Positions 8,501 through 17,006 of a stretch of DNA of 54,597 bases are shown one piece after another. A program made the translations under genes and the position numbers. The stretch lies in NCBI GenBank assembly GCA_021736445.1, contig JAIPGA010000007.1:1-54597 (forward strand). The letters are read 5' to 3'. Every line of letters starts with the position of its first letter. The stretch's first letter is position 1. The stretch comes from Synergistales bacterium (GTDB lineage: Bacteria; Synergistota; Synergistia; Synergistales; Aminiphilaceae). Below the pieces are notes generated by a model, which was given only the letters and a program-made list of their open reading frames with translations, ran no database searches and was not told where the DNA came from.

Positions 8501-11500
8501 CCGGACAGCCCGTTCCCTTCGCCGAGCTGGCGGTCCACGGCAAGCGGGACCTCTCCGTCACGGCCGACCGGAGCGGGCGCTACAGCATGGCCCTGCCTGC
8601 GGGGAGATACGATGTCCGCGTGGTCACCGAGGGGGTCCCCTCGGGCGAACAGTTCCGGCTGGAGGTTCTGGAGGGGCTCTCGCTGCGCTCCGATCTGGTG
8701 GTCCGCCGCGACGCCCTGCGTTTCGACGTGCGGGACGCCGTCACCGGCGAACCGCTCCCTGGAGCCACAGTGGTGCTGGAACACCGGCGCGACCGGGTCT
8801 CCTTCGACCACATCCCTTCGGCGGAGCGGGTCTTCCGGGTGGCCGCCCGGGGCGAGTGGAAGGCCCGGGTGCGCCGGGAGGGCTACCGGGAGCTGGAAAC
8901 GGAGCTCTACGCCAGCCGGCGTCCCACCACCCACAGCTTCTACCTCCGGAAGAAGGCATACCCCTTCACCCTTGTCTTCCGCTCATTCCTCGGCGATCTG
9001 CCCCTGGAAGGGGTCTCCCTCACGGTGGAGGAGAAGCGCGGCAAGGAGCGCCGGAGCCTCGCCACCGACGACCAGGGGCGAGTAACGGGCGAGCTCCCCG
9101 AGGGGCGGTGGGTGCTCAGGGCCGAGAAGCGGGGCTACCGGACGCTGGAGACGGAGCTCCGCCACGGTCCCTGGAGCGACGCGCCCCAGAATCACTACCT
9201 CCGCCGGGAGCGCTTCCCCTGCACCGTCAGGGTGCTGGGCTACGAATCCGGCGAAACGGTGAGCGGTGTCTCCCTCAGTCTGGAGCAGGCCCGCGGCGAC
9301 GGAGAGAGGGAGGCGACCACCGGCGTGGACGGCGAGGCCGGCTTCGATCTCGCCCCGGGCCGCTGGAAGATCGCCTTCGAACGCGACGGCTACCGACAGC
9401 AGGAGACCGAGTTCTTCCACAGCGCCAATGCCCGGGGACGCACCGACACCTACTATCTCCTGGAGGAGCGCACCGGCACGCTGCCGCTGGAGGTCCGGGA
9501 TCTGGTGACCGGCGAGTTGCTGCCGGATGTGCAGATCGCCCTGCGGCATCGGTGGAACGACCAGGAGGAGATCACAAAGAGCGACGTCGAAGGGAGGGCG
9601 GCGTTCGACACCTCCGAAGGGCGGATCTCCCTGGTCTTCGACCGGGAGGGCTACCGCAAGCTGGAGACGGAGTGTTTCTACAGCCACCGTGACGAGACGC
9701 TGCGCACCTTCTACCTGCATCCCGCGGAGCGGACGCTTCCGCTGCAGGTGGCGCATCTCCAGACCGAGGAGCCGCTGGAGGGGGTGCAGGTCCTGGTCCG
9801 CAGCGGGAACGAGTGGGTCTCCCGGGGCGCCACCGACGCAGACGGGAGGGTGACCCTGCGGCTTGCCAACGGACGGCAGCAGCTTCGCTTCCTCAAGGAG
9901 GGCTTTATCCAGCAGGAGACGGAGTTCTTCCTCCAGAGCGCCTCTCCCCCGCCGGAGCGCCGGCGGGTCTACCTCATCGAACACCGCACACCCTTTGTCG
10001 GACGGGTGGTGGACCATGCCGGCACCCCCATTCCGGACGTGGAGGTGCTGCTGCAGCAGGGGAAGGACGAGAAGAAGCTGATCCGCACCGGCCCCGACGG
10101 GGGCTTTACCGAGGAGCTGCTCCTCGGTCGCTACGAGGTGCAGCTGTCGGCTGAAGGCTATCTCCCGGGGAAGACCCAGATCTATGCTGGCCGGGCCCAG
10201 GAGCCCGGCGAGTGGCGCTTTGTGCTGGAGCGGAAGGACGCCGAGCCCCGGGAGGGCAGGGGCAACGTGATCTACCACCTCTACGACGCCGTCACCGGGG
10301 AGCCGCTGGAGGGATTCAGCTACCGCCACGGCGGCTGGCACAGCGCAGCGGGCGCCACGGTGCGTCTCGAGGCGGACGGGGGCAACCACCGGACCCAGTT
10401 CAACGCCCCGGGCTACCACGACAGCGGCACCTTCTACCCCGCCACCTATCCCGGGATGACCTGCCGCCGCCGCATCTTCCTCTGGCCCAAAGACGGCGAG
10501 ACAGTCTACACCGTGCGGGACGCCCTTACCGGCAACAAGCTGGACCGCTTCTGGGGCTTCACCGAACGGGACAAGTGGCGGATCCGTGTGGGCGGCATCC
10601 TGCGCCGTCCGGCGGACTACGGGAAGGAGCGGCTGCAGATCAACGCCCCGGGCTACCACGGGACGGACTATTTCTACCCCGCCGGGTATCCGGGTCGGAG
10701 GGTGGCCCGCCAGATCTATCTCACGCCGAAGGAGGGGCGTATCATCTACCACCTCTACGACGCCCTCACCCTGGAACGGCTCCCCCTCTTTGCGGGCTAC
10801 CACCAGCGGGGCGACTGGCGTCCCGTGGAGGGCGGCGTCATGACCGTCACCGCCGAGCCCGGCCACAAGCGGACCGACTTCAACGCCACCGGGTACCATG
10901 GGACAGGCGCCTTCTACCCGGAGACCGTGCCGGGAAGGACGCTGGAGCGCTCCATCTACCTCTGGCCCACCACCGGAGCGATCCGTTTTACGGTGCACGA
11001 CGCCCTCACCGGCGACCCTGTCGAGCCGGTCTCCACCTACTTCGACCGCCGGGACTGGGGCGATTCGCCGGCGGCCTTTACGGAAGAGGGCGACGACGAC
11101 AACCACCGGACGGAGATCAACCACGTGGACTACCACGACACCGGCGCCTTCTACCCCCGGCCCTATCCGGGCCGTCTGGTCAGCAGGGACATCGCTCTCT
11201 GGCCGCGTCTGGGGACCGTCACCGTCCGTCCGGTGGACGCCCTGACAGGGAAGGTCATCGGTCCGGTGAGCTCCTTCTGGGATCCCCGGAACTGGCGGCG
11301 CGCCACCGGCGTCTTTACCGTGGAGGGCGGTGACGACAACGAGCGGATGGAGATCAACATGCCGGGTCACCACGGCATCGGGGCCTTCTATCCCAGGGCC
11401 TATCCCGGCAAGGATGTCACCCGCACCTACGCCCTCTGGCCGAGCCGCGGCGCCCAGCATATCCGGGTGCTGGACCTCCTGACAGGCGAACCGGTGGAAA

Positions 11501-13380
11501 ACGCCGGGGCCGATCTCTACGGGCAGGGCGGCTGGCGGCTCTTCGGCGGCGGAACGACGGCCGCGCTGGGCGACGGCAACCGGCGGCTCAATGTGGTGGC
11601 GCCGGGCTACCTCGATGCGGGGGACTGGCATCCCCCGATCTTCGGCGGTCGGGAACTCCTGCGGGAGCTCTATCTCGTTCCCGAAAAACAGGAGAGCCGG
11701 GTCACCGTGAAGGTCACAGACAGCGTTACCGGCAAGCCGCTGGCGGGCGCCCGGGTCTACGAGGGGGGCGACCTCCGGGGGCGCACCGGCTTTGACGGCG
11801 AGGTGCGCCTCACCACAGAAACGCGCTTCGACCGCCGGCGCTACCGGGCCGAGGCCGAGGGCTACCACCGCCGCGACCTCACCGCCAATGTGGCGGGAAA
11901 TCAGGAATCGGTGCTGGTGACCATCCCCCTGGACGAACGGATCGGCCGGGGCAAGGGCTCCGTGGCCGTTTCGGTGGCTGCATCCGGGGGCGCGGCGCTG
12001 GACCAGGCCGAGGTGACCCTCAGGAAGGGGTCCGACACGCACACCTCGCTTTCCACCTCAGCGGGACAGGCGAGCTTCAGCGACATCGAGACGGGGATCT
12101 ACACCCTTTCGGTGAGCCGTGAGGGCTACCTGCCGGAGAGCCGGAGGGTGGCGCTGCGGCCGGAGCGCCGACCCAGGGTGTCGCTGCGGCTGGAAGCCCT
12201 GGAGGCCAGTGGGCGTCCGGAGCCCTTCACCCCGGTTATCGCGGCCCTGGAGGGCCCTGCAACGCTGCGCGCCGGCGAGACAGGACGCTGCCGGCTGGTG
12301 GTGGAGAACCGCGGCGACCTCTCCGGGCACCCCCGCTGTGTCCTGGAGGCGCCGGGCATCCCCAGGCAGGAGCGCCCTCTGTCGCTCCGTCCCGGCGAGA
12401 GCCGGGAGCTCCTCTTCAACCTGGAGATCCCGGCCGACGCCCCGGGCGGCAATCTGCCGCTGCGCTTCTCCGTGGGCGGGGTGGAACGGACCTTCACGGT
12501 CGTCGTGGACGCCAGGCCCGTCGAGGTGACCCCCAGGCTGGACAAGCCCTTCTACCGACCCGGGGAGACGGCCTCGCTGGAGCTCGCCGTCCACCTGGAG
12601 GACAACAGCGAGCCGATTCCCCTCTTCTGGCGGGTGACCTTCGGCGGCTTCACCGACAGGGGATCCTTTGTCCTGACCTCCGAGGACACCACGGTGACGG
12701 TGCCGGAGATCCCCGTCTCCTTCAGGGGGAGCAAGCTTGTCTACGGCCTCTACTATGAGAACGGCAGCGCCATCGTGCTGGACGCCCTCTACGTGAATCC
12801 CGCCACGGGCATCCGCATCCGGAGCGACCGACAGCGCTACGAATCCGGTGAAGAGGTGACGCTGTTTCTCAACGGGAAGCCGGATTCGGCGGTGTTGCTG
12901 GAGAGCCCGCTCTTCGAAGGGGAAGCCCGGGTTCCGCTCTCTGCGGAGGGCTCCGGCACCTATGCCTTCTATCTCCCCCACCGGGTTGCCACGGGGAGCT
13001 ACCCAGTCCGGGTCGGCGGCCTGCCCATGCTCAATGTCGATGTGGCCGGTATGGGAGTGACCCTCCGGGATCAGCGTCTTCTGCCCCCGGAGATCCCGGA
13101 AACCGCCCTCTCCGATGAGGTGGGCAGACAGGAGTACACCGTCGCGCTGGAGCTGGACAGCCCGATGCCGATGCGCCTGGACTGGGAGATCTACGCCGAG
13201 GGCGTCGGCGGCAGCGAACGGGTCGGCCACGGCCGGCGCGATCTGGAGGAGGGCCGGCAGGTGCAGGAGTTTGTGCTCACCCTGGAGGCGGAACGCTACC
13301 GGCTCCTCCGCTTCAAGGGCTACACCGACACCGCCCTGGGCCGCGAGCTCATGCTGGGTGTGCCCCTGAGTCTCCGGTAG
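5530..13380 (+). CDS. Giant secreted multi-repeat beta-sandwich protein
   Basis: A 2616-residue exported protein of unknown function. A signal peptide (MAKRLLVVCMTIAVL to AAAA, about residues 1-25) starts it. Residues about 30-370 match nothing I recognise. About 372-566 resemble a class-I glutamine-amidotransferase-like flavodoxin fold (AVLGGGSARGVLALL, then LLIIPSGALDHW), without an evident catalytic cysteine. Beta-sandwich modules follow, then two carboxypeptidase-regulatory-like domains (about 895-1060), array A (1063-1577, six units), array B (1578-2056, six units), two more such domains (2057-2230) and NEW3/CARDB-like modules to the end. There is no C-terminal membrane anchor or sortase motif. 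The ATG at 5530 is preferred because GAGAGGGG precedes it; an in-frame GTG lies at 5521. It is flanked by its own hairpin terminator and is probably monocistronic. A periplasmic or surface scaffold or adhesin is a guess. Confidence 0.85.
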   Translation: MAKRLLVVCMTIAVLVGSVLPAAAAGPGLVGGIVDFYSKPSTYLVRLGSDADALYERLQQWRRQYPDAPVDAPLLLPGRMLTPQMAEELREALKGIDPAALEEVGVTVDGKNGVTFVGVNLKTFFDEAVKGVDLYRGLTQGDEAQAVLGQYAQHVSTLDDVMDAAGLYVDVQKKDKEIEEAQLSEGRTRAMRGVIFGATAYKSVTRIGLKVTKLGNVPVVGSKVKGFLDSCADAIFGGFMAWAERHQRVDNCIEDPMNCDLGGSRPGADHPDDTRNVAPGVVFTGRGERALYAGARRKGYDVMTWLLAADRALEGHRAYQVPELDPVARGFMLDMIGVLDGMAMPEDAAFSAEEWRESKASYREIMLQMATAPDIAVLGGGSARGVLALLSQTGHPATLVRGWTDPSLLARFPLLIIPSGALDHWSTSPVLAGRLAAYVEQGGTLVSFTQPRGRLFGMLPGGLEGYGWAEDQSCHFASAAITHTAGAFASQEEEHPDVSVDGYFLRYPLAAEIWLTRTKNGQPCMLAYPLGAGRVVASTLFLDWAEVNHQGTESEYLLFRDTVDAALAGEVPVAGGETIPLTLEVRNLFFDPSVRVQARITDAEGVQTALPVQEAEIPPMETARVDLGGVPLPRPGYFRLSYSVETADGIHAGDHYQGYVACRNVQPLAEIDRRGVDLSVQSDLDTYLLGMEGTFTIHLWNHGDTDRNLRVDYRFPHNRRYAEDRGLYQQSVERTVAADGEEQITLTLPVVNKDGIDRLWVKVYDAGSGEQLAAGSKGFYTEEPETTAVLSPDIGDGPLRTGGALPFTFAWANPYGEPVNATLRFQVVDSAGGVLAETERSARVEERFEEEVTLALPDEAFSGQATVQCFVESAGRVIGRGQAHFPLLGPTHDCSGRVVDLFSGEAVPEARLAFHLGEMVYEAVTDAGGDFAVRLPAGAFNLEITAPGYNTFATAATLDSASGQAGLWQLVPRGESAGTGRVHGVVRDKVTGQPVPFAELAVHGKRDLSVTADRSGRYSMALPAGRYDVRVVTEGVPSGEQFRLEVLEGLSLRSDLVVRRDALRFDVRDAVTGEPLPGATVVLEHRRDRVSFDHIPSAERVFRVAARGEWKARVRREGYRELETELYASRRPTTHSFYLRKKAYPFTLVFRSFLGDLPLEGVSLTVEEKRGKERRSLATDDQGRVTGELPEGRWVLRAEKRGYRTLETELRHGPWSDAPQNHYLRRERFPCTVRVLGYESGETVSGVSLSLEQARGDGEREATTGVDGEAGFDLAPGRWKIAFERDGYRQQETEFFHSANARGRTDTYYLLEERTGTLPLEVRDLVTGELLPDVQIALRHRWNDQEEITKSDVEGRAAFDTSEGRISLVFDREGYRKLETECFYSHRDETLRTFYLHPAERTLPLQVAHLQTEEPLEGVQVLVRSGNEWVSRGATDADGRVTLRLANGRQQLRFLKEGFIQQETEFFLQSASPPPERRRVYLIEHRTPFVGRVVDHAGTPIPDVEVLLQQGKDEKKLIRTGPDGGFTEELLLGRYEVQLSAEGYLPGKTQIYAGRAQEPGEWRFVLERKDAEPREGRGNVIYHLYDAVTGEPLEGFSYRHGGWHSAAGATVRLEADGGNHRTQFNAPGYHDSGTFYPATYPGMTCRRRIFLWPKDGETVYTVRDALTGNKLDRFWGFTERDKWRIRVGGILRRPADYGKERLQINAPGYHGTDYFYPAGYPGRRVARQIYLTPKEGRIIYHLYDALTLERLPLFAGYHQRGDWRPVEGGVMTVTAEPGHKRTDFNATGYHGTGAFYPETVPGRTLERSIYLWPTTGAIRFTVHDALTGDPVEPVSTYFDRRDWGDSPAAFTEEGDDDNHRTEINHVDYHDTGAFYPRPYPGRLVSRDIALWPRLGTVTVRPVDALTGKVIGPVSSFWDPRNWRRATGVFTVEGGDDNERMEINMPGHHGIGAFYPRAYPGKDVTRTYALWPSRGAQHIRVLDLLTGEPVENAGADLYGQGGWRLFGGGTTAALGDGNRRLNVVAPGYLDAGDWHPPIFGGRELLRELYLVPEKQESRVTVKVTDSVTGKPLAGARVYEGGDLRGRTGFDGEVRLTTETRFDRRRYRAEAEGYHRRDLTANVAGNQESVLVTIPLDERIGRGKGSVAVSVAASGGAALDQAEVTLRKGSDTHTSLSTSAGQASFSDIETGIYTLSVSREGYLPESRRVALRPERRPRVSLRLEALEASGRPEPFTPVIAALEGPATLRAGETGRCRLVVENRGDLSGHPRCVLEAPGIPRQERPLSLRPGESRELLFNLEIPADAPGGNLPLRFSVGGVERTFTVVVDARPVEVTPRLDKPFYRPGETASLELAVHLEDNSEPIPLFWRVTFGGFTDRGSFVLTSEDTTVTVPEIPVSFRGSKLVYGLYYENGSAIVLDALYVNPATGIRIRSDRQRYESGEEVTLFLNGKPDSAVLLESPLFEGEARVPLSAEGSGTYAFYLPHRVATGSYPVRVGGLPMLNVDVAGMGVTLRDQRLLPPEIPETALSDEVGRQEYTVALELDSPMPMRLDWEIYAEGVGGSERVGHGRRDLEEGRQVQEFVLTLEAERYRLLRFKGYTDTALGRELMLGVPLSLR
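8716..10260 (+). repeat. Array A: six ~81-91-residue coding repeats
   Basis: Six consecutive units start near 8716, 8959, 9214, 9475, 9730 and 9988. Each is a carboxypeptidase-regulatory-like fold: a V-x-D-x-x-TGE-x-L opening strand, a DG-turn, then an R-E-GYR-x-LETE-x-F-type close and an aromatic FYL-type end. Units are diverged, so duplication is not recent. Confidence 0.8.
10261..11695 (+). repeat. Array B: six ~78-82-residue coding repeats
   Basis: Six units start near 10261, 10495, 10735, 10975, 11212 and 11449. Each opens with a Y-x-V-x-DALTG-type strand and has a central W, then an N-x-x-GYHGTGAFYP-type motif, YPGR and an I-x-LWP close. The array directly abuts array A, but the consensus is different. 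Confidence 0.85.
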
Positions 13381-13409
13381 GCAACAGTCGAAGAGATGCA
13401 CGCACCACG

Positions 13410-13442
13410 GCGCGCCCGCGACGTACTACGTCGCGGGCGCGC
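13410..13442. terminator. Hairpin terminator after the giant gene
   Basis: Two perfect 16-base GC-rich arms (13410-13425 and 13427-13442) lie 30 bases after the stop of the giant gene. There is no T-tract, so termination is inferred from position and stem strength. Confidence 0.55.
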
Positions 13443-13554
13443 TGCTGTCCTTCCCGAAGGGATCGGCCCCAGCGCTTTCCTCTTCTCCGCTGTCGTGGGA
13501 CAATACAGCAGGAAAGCGGGTGTGTGATTGCCCGCCGGGAGGTGACAGGGGGAC

Positions 13555-14331
13555 ATGAATGGCAGACAGAAACGCATCGGACTGGCGCTGGGAGGCGGCG
13601 CGGTGCTGGGTGGGGCCCATATCGGCGTGATCCGTGCGCTGGAGGAGGCGTCGATCCCCATACACGCCCTGGCCGGAACGAGCATCGGCGCCCTGGTCGG
13701 CGCGCTCTATGCCTTTGGCAAGAGCTGGGAAGAGCTGCTGGAGATCGCCGAAGAGATCGACTGGTTTTCCGTCTCCCGCTTCGCGCCCTCCCAGTACGGG
13801 TTGCTCTCCAACGAACGGATCCGCGATGTCATGCACCGCGCTCTCGGCGAGGTGACCATCGAGGAGGCTCCGATTCCCATGGCCATTGTGGCCGCCGACA
13901 TCGGTTCGGGGGAGAAGGTGGTGCTCCGCCAGGGCGACGTGGGCGACGCCGTCATGGCCAGTACCTGTATCCCCGGGGTCTTCGCCCCGGTGACCATGAA
14001 CGACAGGATGCTCATCGACGGCGGCCTGGTGGAGAATGTGCCGGTCCACTCCCTCCGGCGGCTCTGCGTTGACAGGACCATCGGTGTGGACCTCTACGCC
14101 CGCCACCGGCTGAGCAAACCGGGCAATATCATCGAGCTGCTGCACAATGTCGCCAGCGTCAAGCTGATCCACGCCTCCACACTGGAGCGGTCGCCGGTGG
14201 ATCTGCTGATCGCCCCGGATCTCTCCGATTTCAACGCCTTCGACACCGACCAGCTCCCGCAGCTGGTCGAAGAAGGCTACCGGGAGGCCCGGAAGCGCCT
14301 TCCGCTTCTCCTGGAAGGGGAGTCCCTGTAG
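13555..14331 (+). CDS. Patatin-like phospholipase (RssA/YlbK type)
   Basis: A 258-residue patatin-fold serine hydrolase. GLALGGGAVLGGAHIGV (about residues 9-25) is the oxyanion glycine loop, GTSIG (about 42-46) holds the nucleophile serine, and DGGLVENVP near residue 160 gives the catalytic aspartate of the Ser-Asp dyad. Length and layout match bacterial single-domain patatins of the RssA group, which are cytoplasmic lipid acyl hydrolases of uncertain substrate. There is no signal peptide. The ATG has an AGGGGG SD. The isochorismatase-like gene follows after 80 bases and could share its transcript. Confidence 0.9.
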   Translation: MNGRQKRIGLALGGGAVLGGAHIGVIRALEEASIPIHALAGTSIGALVGALYAFGKSWEELLEIAEEIDWFSVSRFAPSQYGLLSNERIRDVMHRALGEVTIEEAPIPMAIVAADIGSGEKVVLRQGDVGDAVMASTCIPGVFAPVTMNDRMLIDGGLVENVPVHSLRRLCVDRTIGVDLYARHRLSKPGNIIELLHNVASVKLIHASTLERSPVDLLIAPDLSDFNAFDTDQLPQLVEEGYREARKRLPLLLEGESL

Positions 14332-14411
14332 AGCCTGGAGAAACGTCCGTCGAGCTGTCCTGGTTGCGGGGGCGAACGCTATGCTTGTTCTATTGCAGGA
14401 GGTGTCTTGCC

Positions 14412-15065
14412 GTGGATGAAGCCACAATGCCTGTATGGCACCGTGCCGCCATGTTGACGGTGGATGTGCAGCGGGAGTTCTTCCGGGACGGGAAGCGTGC
14501 CCGTCCGGAGAACGAACCGCTCCGTGCGGTTCTGGGGCTGCTTGTGGAGGCCTTCCGGTCGGCGGGGCTGCCCGTTGTCCATGTGGTGCGGCTCTATCTG
14601 CCCGACGGGAGCAACGCCGACCGCTGTCGGAGGGATGCCCTCCGTCGGGGGGAGGTCTATCTGGAGCCGGGGACGGAGGGTGTCCGGCTGATCGAGGAGC
14701 TGCAGCCCCGTCGAGAGGTGCGGCTGGAGGAGGGGCTCCTGCTGCGGGGCGGCGTCCAGCGGCTGGGAGCGAAGGAGTTCGTGGTCTTCAAGCCGCGCTT
14801 CGGCGCCTTCTACAGAACGCCCCTGGAGGGGCTGCTGGGCCGTCTCGGGGTGACTACCCTGGCGGTCTGCGGCTCCAACTATCCCAACTGCCCCCGTACG
14901 ACCCTCTATGAGGCCAGCGAACGGGATTTTCGGATCGCCGCCGTGACGGACGGCCTCTCCCGGATGGAGGAAAAGGACCGCCGCGAGCTCGCCGCCATCG
15001 GGGTGCATCCTTTGCGTGCACAGGAGATTGCGGACGCCTTGAAGGGAACGGCGGAGACTGTATAG
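14412..15065 (+). CDS. Isochorismatase-family cysteine hydrolase
   Basis: A 217-residue protein of the isochorismatase/nicotinamidase fold. The expected triad is visible: aspartate in LTVDVQREFF (about residue 18), lysine in FVVFKPRFGAFYRTPL (about residue 125), and cysteine in the YPNCPRTTLYEAS segment near residue 155. Members hydrolyse amides or vinyl ethers; the substrate here is unknown. I chose the GTG start because AGGAGGTG lies 7 bases upstream; ATGs further in have no SD. A nicotinamidase role is conceivable given the niaR-niaP pair in the window, but nothing in the motif supports it specifically. Confidence 0.85.
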   Translation: MDEATMPVWHRAAMLTVDVQREFFRDGKRARPENEPLRAVLGLLVEAFRSAGLPVVHVVRLYLPDGSNADRCRRDALRRGEVYLEPGTEGVRLIEELQPRREVRLEEGLLLRGGVQRLGAKEFVVFKPRFGAFYRTPLEGLLGRLGVTTLAVCGSNYPNCPRTTLYEASERDFRIAAVTDGLSRMEEKDRRELAAIGVHPLRAQEIADALKGTAETV

Positions 15066-15291
15066 CGCGGGGTATCCCGGCGCTGTTCGAGAGAGCCTGT
15101 GCGGATACGGCGGAAGGTCGTCCGGCAGCCGGTGTGGTGCGCCGTGCGACCTTCTACGTTGTCTCTGTGACGTCATGTGGCCGGATTGGTCAGTAGGTCA
15201 AATAAGGGGCATTCGGTACGAATTCCGCCCGAAAACGGCATTATCTGTCCATAACAAGCCGCCAGCGCCTGAAATTGACCTTATCTGATCT
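15066..15291. other. Intergenic region before hsp20
   Basis: No gene is visible on the plus strand here. An 8-base inverted repeat (15113-15120 with 15147-15154) may help end the upstream transcript. The 3' tail of the minus-strand DUF ORF enters at 15241. Confidence 0.4.
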
Positions 15292-16899
15292 TTGACTAAA
15301 ACTAACCAATAGGCTATGATGACCCTGCAAACGAAGGAGAGAGCTCCTTCGCAAAACAGCGATCAAGGAGGGAGTTCCAAGATGAGACAGCTGCAGAGGT
15401 ATCGTAGACCGTCGATGTTTACCATTCCGGAAGTGGAGGATATGTTCAAGAGCGTTTCGGATGTGTTCTCCATGGCGAACAGGGAGTTCCCCATGGAGAT
15501 GTACGAGGAGGACAATGCACTCGTTGTCTCCATCGATGCGCCTGGGTACAAGCCCGAGGATATCGAGATCCGTTCCTTCGCCGACAAGCTCTTCGTGAAG
15601 GCGAAAGAGGAAGTCGAAGAGGAGTGCGACGAAAGCGAGGCGCGGACCTACCACTGCCGGAAACGCCGTTCGGCGTTGAACTACAGCATCAATCTTCCGC
15701 TGGAGGTCAACCCCGACAATGTGAAGGCCACTGTGAAAAACGGTGTTGTATCTGTACGTCTCCCCAAGAAAGAGGAGCAGGTCGGCAAGGTCGTCGAGGT
15801 CGAAGGCGAGGAGTAGTCCCCGAACGGCTCCCATGCGGATAACAAGACAGGCGAAATCCTCTCCGATCAAGCGCCGGATGAGGGCGTTGCGGGCTTCCTT
15901 CAGCTTGTCCCCCTGATCGCTCAGCTTGTCCACGGTGATCCCCTTCTCCGTGATGAGGGGCTTCAGACTGGAGGCCAGCAGCGGTGAGGTCACCTCGATG
16001 CTTGCCGGGCACGCCTCCTGTTCGATGCAGAAACCGGCGAAGCGCTCGAGGATACGTTGACCGATCTCCTCGTCGGGGCCGACCATGTCGGCACCGACGA
16101 GTGCCCCGTCCTCCCTGTCGATAGCGATCATCGTGAGCGGGGAGTAGGGGCGCAGGGGGTCCTCGTTGATCTGCGCGGGGGTGACGAAGGTGTCGACCTG
16201 CCAGCTCCCCGTCCCTTCCGGGAAGAGGTTCAGCGCCTTCTTCGCCTGGTCGGTCAGTACGGTTTCCGGAGCGAGATAGGGGCCGGCGTCAACGGCGCCG
16301 CGCCGCCGCGTTTCTTTCCATTGCCCCGTTTCTTTCTCCTGCTGCATTACCAGGAGGTATTCGGCCGATTCGCCGCGGAGCGAGAGCTCCTCGTTGCGCA
16401 CCCTTCCGGCCACCGCCAGCGCTTCCTCCAGGGTGAGCGCCAGGTCCTCGGCCTCCTGCGAGTTCAGCCAGCGGTCACTCTGCAGCGGCAGCTGGGAGCG
16501 GAACTGGGGGATGCCCAGTTCGCTCTCTCCACCGCTTCCGTGTTCCACCAGCGTGGCCCGGTCCCGCTCGGAGAGCATGCGCTCCGGTGCGAAGAGGAGC
16601 AGCAGATGGTCCAGCGTGAGCTGGAACTCCAGGGTCTGGCGGGTATGCCCCCGCTGTGCCAGCATGTAGTTGACCAGTCCGCGGTCGCCTCTGTAGACGG
16701 CGAAGCCGAAGATCTTGCCTGCCTTCCCCAGGAAGGTGCAGTAGTTGACTTGATCGGACACCGGCGAATGAACACCGAAGATGTCGCCGTCGGCCATCCA
16801 CTCCCAGGGGGCTGCTTCACGCAGCTGTTCCGTCAGCTGATAGAGTCGTTGCCACTGCTTCCCGCCGGGTGTGTCCTCTGTCACCCTGTTGTCGGTCAT
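15241..16899 (-). CDS. Uncharacterised protein (DUF6930/DUF7309-like), probably read-through
   Basis: An open frame of 552 residues from an ATG with AAGGTGG 6 bases upstream. The first ~355 residues look like a soluble alpha/beta protein with an acidic helical stretch and an RPYSPLTMIAIDREDGALVGADMV segment, resembling uncharacterised DUF6930/DUF7309-type proteins; I give no function. The last ~197 residues are encoded antisense to the complete hsp20 gene and read like translated complement (FLFRLHEELV). The natural end is probably near 15830, where a stop seems to have been lost; all three minus-strand frames are open across 15800-15850. A convergent, overlapping pair of transcripts is implied. 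Confidence refers to the N-terminal part. Confidence 0.6.
   Translation of the reverse strand: MTDNRVTEDTPGGKQWQRLYQLTEQLREAAPWEWMADGDIFGVHSPVSDQVNYCTFLGKAGKIFGFAVYRGDRGLVNYMLAQRGHTRQTLEFQLTLDHLLLLFAPERMLSERDRATLVEHGSGGESELGIPQFRSQLPLQSDRWLNSQEAEDLALTLEEALAVAGRVRNEELSLRGESAEYLLVMQQEKETGQWKETRRRGAVDAGPYLAPETVLTDQAKKALNLFPEGTGSWQVDTFVTPAQINEDPLRPYSPLTMIAIDREDGALVGADMVGPDEEIGQRILERFAGFCIEQEACPASIEVTSPLLASSLKPLITEKGITVDKLSDQGDKLKEARNALIRRLIGEDFACLVIRMGAVRGLLLAFDLDDLADLLLFLGETYRYNTVFHSGLHIVGVDLQRKIDAVVQRRTAFPAVVGPRLAFVALLFDFLFRLHEELVGEGTDLDILGLVPRRIDGDNECIVLLVHLHGELPVRHGEHIRNALEHILHFRNGKHRRSTIPLQLSHLGTPSLIAVLRRSSLLRLQGHHSLLVSFSQRSDKVNFRRWRLVMDR
15292..15320 (+). promoter_or_regulatory. Sigma-70 promoter of hsp20
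   Basis: TTGACT (15292-15297), a 17-base spacer and TATGAT (15315-15320) give a near-consensus promoter about 62 bases before the hsp20 start codon. I see no CIRCE-type inverted repeat. Confidence 0.8.
15382..15816 (+). CDS. Small heat shock protein Hsp20/alpha-crystallin
   Basis: A 144-residue ATP-independent holdase chaperone. The alpha-crystallin domain occupies about residues 35-135: EMYEEDNALVVSIDAPGYKPEDIEI opens it, and NPDNVKATVKNGVVSVRLPK holds the closing strand with the usual A-x-x-x-NGVL-type box. The N-terminal region is short and the C-terminal tail is acidic. The ATG has AAGGAGGG about 9 bases upstream, and the promoter at 15292-15320 is strong. The whole gene lies antisense to the 3' portion of the neighbouring minus-strand ORF. 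Confidence 0.95.
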   Translation: MRQLQRYRRPSMFTIPEVEDMFKSVSDVFSMANREFPMEMYEEDNALVVSIDAPGYKPEDIEIRSFADKLFVKAKEEVEEECDESEARTYHCRKRRSALNYSINLPLEVNPDNVKATVKNGVVSVRLPKKEEQVGKVVEVEGEE

Positions 16900-17006
16900 G
16901 GTCAGCCACCTTTCGGCCCTCTCCATCTGTGGAGGAGGAGGGCGCGGAATGCTCTACTCTCTTCCGGGGCATTGTATGACAATCCGGCAACGTTGACAAA
17001 CAGCTT

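Noticed and set aside
6811-8934. A minus-strand open frame of about 700 codons opposite the giant gene
   Set aside because: The same GC-skew effect: low-complexity shadow of the real plus-strand gene.
8716-11695. The regular repeats as a possible CRISPR-like or other DNA-level repeat array
   Set aside because: The units are 234-273 bases, diverged at DNA level and kept in frame; they are protein domains.
8983-12042. A very long open frame (about 1019 codons) on the minus strand under the giant gene
   Set aside because: It is the complement of in-frame repeat coding sequence with strong GC codon bias; it has Pro/Arg/His-rich composition, no recognisable domain and no convincing start signal.
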